Of a stretch of 5,626 bases of DNA, positions 4,099-5,626 are shown in pieces. How positions within the stretch are numbered: position 1 is the stretch's first letter; each line of letters begins with the position of its first letter. A program made the translations under genes and the position numbers. Where the stretch lies: NCBI GenBank assembly GCA_015490675.1, contig WFXI01000212.1:1-5626 (forward strand). The letters run 5' to 3'. Below the pieces are notes generated by a model. The model made no database searches. It was not told the DNA's origin and was given only the letters and a program-made list of their open reading frames with translations. This DNA comes from Hydrogenothermaceae bacterium (lineage in GTDB: Bacteria; Aquificota; Aquificia; Aquificales; Hydrogenothermaceae).

Positions 4099-5366
4099 TG
4101 GCTAAAAATAATGGTAATTCAAATCAATCTATAATTCAAGATTTTTGGTCTTTAATTGAGTATTCCTTTGATGACATTAAGAATGTTGAGACTAAAAATA
4201 TTCGTTGGGGTTTCTTTATAGAACAAGGAATTAATATTTTTGTAGCTAAGGCTGGAGAAGGAAAAACCTTACTTTTATATGCCTTAGCCCTTCAATATCT
4301 TAAAGAAGGTAAAAAAGTTTATTATGTAGATTTTGATAATCCTGTTGACCTTCCAAAAGATAGAAATCTTCCTGAGGTTATAGAAAAGTTAGGGGTAGAG
4401 GATTTACTGGTATATATCAATACAAATCACTATTTGCGTTATCTGGAAAAGCGAAATAAGGGGAGTGTAGGTAAGTTTTTAAAAGAGTTGTTTGAGGCTG
4501 TAGATAATAACAGTGTGGTATTCCTTGATAGTATTCAAAACTTCATAGATACAAACGACCAAAAGCAAACTACCGCATTTATGAATATGTTGAGAAAATA
4601 CTCAAACTTGAAGGGTCTTACCTTTGCAGGTATTCATCACATAGCAAGAACAACAGGCAAAACTAAAGGTCATACTCAAATTGAGGATATGGCTGATAGT
4701 GTTTATATGGTTAAAGCGTTTAAAGATGGGTCTTTGATTGAAAAGTGGGGTTTGAGTGTTGCTAAGCAAAGATATAGAACTTCATCAGAACTGACTGTTA
4801 TTTTGAAAGATGATTTTGAAATAGAGATTGATGATGTGGCTATTCTTGATGAAACAATTTTAACTATTCTTCGTGTTGCTGTGTCAGTTATTAGAAAATC
4901 TGATAAGGATTTAATACAGAAAGAATTAAAAGAAAAGATAAAGGAGAAACTTCCAAGTGTAGGTATTACCAAGATTGATAATGTTATTAAAGAATATACA
5001 CAGAAGGGATTGTTTGAAACTATAAGGGGCGGGGCTACAAACAAACTATTCTACAAGGTCAATGAGGATAGTCCTTATTTGTCTTTACTTTTTAATAATG
5101 ACATATCGGAAGTTAAAAAGGAATTGCTTGATATAGTCAAAGAGCTTGAGGAGCTTCCTGAAGAAATAGAGATAACAGATGATACAGGCTCTATTCGTAT
5201 CTTTAAAGCTCCTGAGGCTATAAAAAATCACATCTGGAAAATGAAAGATGAGGAAGCGAAGCTAATACTTGATAAGTTAAAAGGAAATACTGTTAATAGT
5301 GAGCTGAATAGTGATTTAGAGACATTAGTAGATAGCGAGGATAATGATGATTATATCCCGTTCTGA
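4098..5366 (+). CDS. RepA-like RecA-fold replicative DNA helicase with SSB-like C-terminal tip
   Basis: The 422-residue protein has a RecA/AAA_25-type core. Walker A is AGEGKT (52-57), a strand VYYVDFDNP follows (74-82), Walker B is VVFLDS (140-145), and IHHIART (179-185) with KGHTQIEDMADSVY (190-203) gives the His sensor and loop pattern of plasmid RepA and phage helicases. Such proteins form ATP-driven hexamers that unwind DNA at the fork. Residues about 265-320 look like a winged helix (LIQKELKEKIKEKLP, then TKIDNVIKEYTQKGLFE), 335-400 is helical and charged, and the end is acidic, finishing D-N-D-D-Y-I-P-F, close to the D-D-D-I-P-F tip of SSB. RSF1010 RepA, a relative, is near 280 residues, so the C-terminal third is extra. 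The start has a strong duplicated ribosome site. It overlaps the primase start. Hexamer and helicase activity are inferred from family. Confidence 0.88.
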   Translation: MAKNNGNSNQSIIQDFWSLIEYSFDDIKNVETKNIRWGFFIEQGINIFVAKAGEGKTLLLYALALQYLKEGKKVYYVDFDNPVDLPKDRNLPEVIEKLGVEDLLVYINTNHYLRYLEKRNKGSVGKFLKELFEAVDNNSVVFLDSIQNFIDTNDQKQTTAFMNMLRKYSNLKGLTFAGIHHIARTTGKTKGHTQIEDMADSVYMVKAFKDGSLIEKWGLSVAKQRYRTSSELTVILKDDFEIEIDDVAILDETILTILRVAVSVIRKSDKDLIQKELKEKIKEKLPSVGITKIDNVIKEYTQKGLFETIRGGATNKLFYKVNEDSPYLSLLFNNDISEVKKELLDIVKELEELPEEIEITDDTGSIRIFKAPEAIKNHIWKMKDEEAKLILDKLKGNTVNSELNSDLETLVDSEDNDDYIPF

Positions 5367-5626
5367 AATTGAAGCTGTAAAAGAGATACCAATAACGGAT
5401 ATTCTTGATTACTTTGGAATACCGTATAAAGTGCAGTATAACCGTGTAGTATTCTCCCTTAGAAATGAAAAAAACCCTTCTTGTAGTGCAGTATTAAAAG
5501 GTTCTTTATGGGCTTGGCGTGATTTTGGAGATGATAGTCTTAGAGGGTCTGTAATTGATTTGTATAACTATTTGAAATATGGGAGCTGTAGCTTTTCTGT
5601 TGAAGCTGTAAAGGAAATGCAGGAAA
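5347..5626 (+). CDS. Primase, N-terminal fragment with zinc-less CHC2-like domain (3' end outside window)
   Basis: The first 93 codons of a protein that runs off the right edge. It follows the DnaG-type N-terminal layout: helix IEAVKEIPITDILDYFGI (8-25), core FSLRNEKNPSCSAVL (36-50) where the family has CPFHxEKTPSF, then WAWRDFGDDSLRGSVIDLYNYL (55-76) where the family has a C-x-x-C pair and GDVIDFV. The zinc-binding Cys and His positions are replaced, so this fold probably lacks zinc. ATG 5347 is preferred because GAGG (5337-5340) is six bases upstream; ATG 5344 directly before it is possible. The start lies inside the helicase gene, +1 frame, a coupled arrangement. Toprim is not in this part; the left-edge fragment carries it and is probably the same gene. 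Confidence 0.78.
   Translation, partial: MIISRSEIEAVKEIPITDILDYFGIPYKVQYNRVVFSLRNEKNPSCSAVLKGSLWAWRDFGDDSLRGSVIDLYNYLKYGSCSFSVEAVKEMQE

Noticed and set aside
4703..5044. Minus-strand open frame of 113 codons inside the helicase gene
   Set aside because: Shadow of a strongly supported gene; Ser/Ile-rich product without recognisable motif.

Overview
The window looks like most of a small, AT-rich bacterial mobile replicon: a cryptic plasmid, a phage-plasmid or an excised integrative element. Bacterial traits seen are Shine-Dalgarno sites, near-consensus -35/-10 promoters, TGA used as stop and tightly packed operons. Codon use is AT-biased (many AGA and ATA) and the proteins are rich in Lys, Glu and Ile. 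This suggests a low-GC and possibly thermophilic host, but the sequence alone does not fix the taxon.

Layout, left to right. (1) 1-229: the C-terminal end of a Toprim primase, + strand. (2) 204-386 (-): a small helix-turn-helix protein, divergent from a two-gene operon of unknown function (526-744 and 738-1322, +). The 139-bp gap between them holds back-to-back promoters that share a repeated operator-like box. (3) 1302-1955 (-): a three-span membrane protein with a Gly6 linker. 2058-2948 (-): a tyrosine recombinase. (4) 2949-3821: about 870 bp without a protein gene, dense in structure. It holds a pseudoknot-like GC-rich leader, three copies of a CTCCTAGAT box, a terminator-like hairpin, a large inverted repeat around a C-rich strand with G-quadruplex potential opposite, then iterons, two 48-bp direct repeats and a 16-bp palindrome. 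I read this as recombination site plus replication origin. (5) 3822-5366 and onward (+): a replication operon of a small HTH protein, a RepA-like RecA-fold helicase and the N-terminal end of a primase that runs off the right edge.

The primase N-terminus at the right edge and the primase C-terminus at the left edge are probably two ends of one gene on a circular molecule, with the middle (perhaps 100-150 codons) absent. Joining the two ends directly is out of frame.

Working model, an inference: the HTH protein at 3822 binds or regulates the iteron region, the helicase is loaded there and the primase starts strands. The recombinase, perhaps helped by the HTH protein at 204-386 as directionality factor, resolves multimers or integrates the element. 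The most striking protein detail is that the helicase ends in an acidic tail finishing D-D-Y-I-P-F, closely resembling the protein-binding tip of bacterial SSB. The codons for that tip overlap the primase start.
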